From: Nereocystis luetkeana
Taxonomy: Eukaryota > Sar > Phaeophyceae > Laminariales > Laminariaceae
DNA length: 64,000 nt
Assembly (NCBI GenBank): GCA_031213475.1
Contig: JARUPZ010000035.1
Coordinates: 1,281,532 to 1,345,531, forward strand
Direction: 5' to 3'
Position 1 is the stretch's first letter, and each line of letters begins with the position of its first letter. The position numbers were made by a program, and so were the translations under genes. The notes under the pieces were generated by a model. The model was not told the DNA's origin, made no database searches, and saw nothing but the letters and a program-made list of their open reading frames with translations. Positions 62,455 to 64,000 of the stretch are shown piece by piece.

Positions 62455-62840
62455 GCAAGTCCGCCTCACAAGCGGTTCTTAATGGGATGCAGCTCACCCT
62501 TTATGCGACTCGCCGGACACCTCACGTTTCGCTTCGCGATTGGTGCAAGCAATGCCTACCTGGTCGGTTAAAACCCGACATGCCCCGCCCCGGCATTGTA
62601 GGGATGCGAGGGTCTATGGTCACACGATTACGGCCATGCATGATACCCAGTACACCCTCCCCTCTCCGCCAGCAGTGTCTCCTGGTCGGTGAAAACCCGA
62701 CGTTCTCCGGCAAGCAAATGTCCGCCTGGTCGGTGAAAACCCGACATGATCCGTCCCGGTATTGTCGGGATGCGAGGGTCCATGGTCATACGACCACGGC
62801 CATGCATGAGGTCGAGTACCTATCTCCTATCGTGTAACCC
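62455..62840. repeat. Two family C copies in tandem (right-hand part)
   Basis: AAGTCCGCCTCACAAGCGGT to CAGTACACCCTCCCC, then a second GTGAAAACCCGACG... to GAGTACCTATCTCC followed by C tracts. Confidence 0.85.
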
Positions 62841-63117
62841 CCCCCACTCTCCCTCCCCCCCCCCCGCCCCGCTAAAAGAGGTGTAAGTACCAAAAAGATG
62901 GCGACGAAAAAAAAAGTGGGATTACACCCGCGTGCATCAAACTTCGATTCTTTCTCGCCCACGTTTTTATTTAGGCGCGTAGCTGATATACCTGGTACGT
63001 GGTTTCAAATACTCCCGAAAACAGCCGCCACCTGCGGAATCGCCAAGCGATTTTCCGGGCGTAAAGGTGGAGGGGGCGGTGGTGGCCATGGAGGAGGCGG
63101 AGGCACAGCCGAAAAAA

Positions 63118-63545
63118 AAAAACTTGGAAAACGAAGGGGGGGGGGGGGTACTCATTTGTTGCTTGCCTTAAGGCCCGTAAAAAAAAAAGTTGGGAAACGA
63201 ACGGGGGGGGGGGGGGGTACTCATTTGTTGCTTGCCTTAAGGCCCGTAAAAAAAAAAGTAGGAAAACGAACGGGGGGGGGGGGGGGGTACTCATTTGTTG
63301 CTTGCCTTAAGGCCCGTAAAAAAAAAAGTTGGAAAACGAACGGGGGGGGGGTGGTACTCATTTGTTGCTTGCCTTAAGGCCCGTAAAAAAAAAAGTTGGA
63401 AAACGAACGGGGGGGGGGGGGGGGTACTCATTTGTTGCTTGCCTTAAGGCCCGTAAAAAAGAAACTTGGAAAACGAACGGGAGGGGGGGGGGGGGGGGGG
63501 GGGGGCGTTCTCATTTGTTGCTTGCCTTAAGGCACTTGACATTGA
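63118..63545. repeat. Tandem array, six units of about 60-65 bp with G runs
   Basis: Unit: AAAGTTGGAAAACGAACG, a G run of 10-22, GTACTCATTTGTTGCTTGCC, TTAAGGCCCGTAAAAAAA. The last unit passes into TTGACATTGACCGCGCATCC, the longer form of the same dispersed family seen at 22530. Confidence 0.93.
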
Positions 63546-63821
63546 CCGCGCATCCCTTTCGAGACGGAGCGGGAGGGTAGAGAAGCACTCGGGAAGCCGC
63601 AGCGACTTGCAACACGCTGCCTCACCTACTCCGACCGCGGACAAAAAAATTAACAGACACACCATGGTTGGGGTTGGATCACCTCCTTTCGATAAAAATA
63701 GAAACAAAGAAAAAATAGAGAAAAAGACAGGAAAAGAAGAAAACAAAAAAGCCCGTTCGTTGCTGCTGTTGTTGCTGCTGCTCCACCCAAAAGACCAAAA
63801 ACAGAGCGTTCGGTTCTTTGG

Positions 63822-63905
63822 GGGGGGGGGGGGGGGGGGGGGGGGTGTACTCGATAGGAGAGATGTACTCGATCTCATGCACGGCCGTAGTCTTAAAATA
63901 AAATA
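63822..63905. repeat. Inverted family C fragment after a G run
   Basis: G run, GTGTACTCGATAGGAGAGAT, GTACTCGATCTCATGCACGG, CCGTAGTC; the inverse of the right end of 57600-57670. Confidence 0.8.
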
Positions 63906-64000
63906 TGCTACGAGGAGACGAGTATGACACATACTTTGTACCAGGTATGTATGTATCATACCTACGAAAGGAGAACAGAAAAAAGGGCCACCCGAAAATA

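Overview
This is a eukaryotic nuclear window: spliced genes with GT-AG (and at least one GC-AG) introns, nuclear-type tRNA genes, very dense simple repeats and several miniature DNA transposon families. Exons are GC-rich and Ala/Gly/Glu-rich, and introns run from a few hundred bases to about 3.8 kb. Axonemal dynein light chain p28 and a CFAP97 protein show that the organism makes motile flagella. The overall style (long C/G homopolymers, intron-rich compact proteins, flagellar genes) suggests a stramenopile such as a brown alga, but that placement is inference; nothing here proves it. A 100-N gap shows this is a scaffold.

Layout. 1-11634 (+): the 3' part of a very large GRIP-domain golgin (5' end outside the window). 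13206-19988 (-): axonemal inner-arm dynein light chain p28 (DNALI1), convergent with the golgin. 21021-25164 (+): phosducin-like protein (PDCL), divergent from DNALI1 across about 1 kb. 28360-32100 (-): CFAP97/Hemingway-family protein, convergent with PDCL. 35862-50060 (-): RBBP4/MSI1/CAF-1 p48 histone-binding WD40 protein in eight exons. 50061-64000: no convincing protein gene; four near-identical tRNA-Met(CAT) genes and a thick layer of dispersed and tandem repeats. For the four complete genes I assembled exons by hand; every junction keeps frame and follows family alignment.

The five proteins do not form one pathway. Two (DNALI1, CFAP97) are flagellar, PDCL belongs to a chaperone-cofactor family, RBBP4 is a chromatin factor and the golgin acts at the trans-Golgi.

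The most unusual signals are in the non-coding DNA: (1) partial tandem duplications that each carry an exon-intron junction, in the golgin, PDCL and RBBP4 genes; (2) a palindromic 9-mer, TACCAGGTA/TACCTGGTA, about 40 times commoner than chance, seen interrupting two copies of a TA-flanked miniature transposon in the way an excision footprint would; (3) repeat families that share a GAGTAC plus poly(C) end; (4) tRNA-Met genes arranged as the ends of an inverted repeat; (5) a Harbinger-like element with perfect TAA target duplications inside RBBP4 intron 1 that still carries a 136-codon reading frame and a 54-bp perfect palindrome. I saw no CRISPR array, operon or phage.
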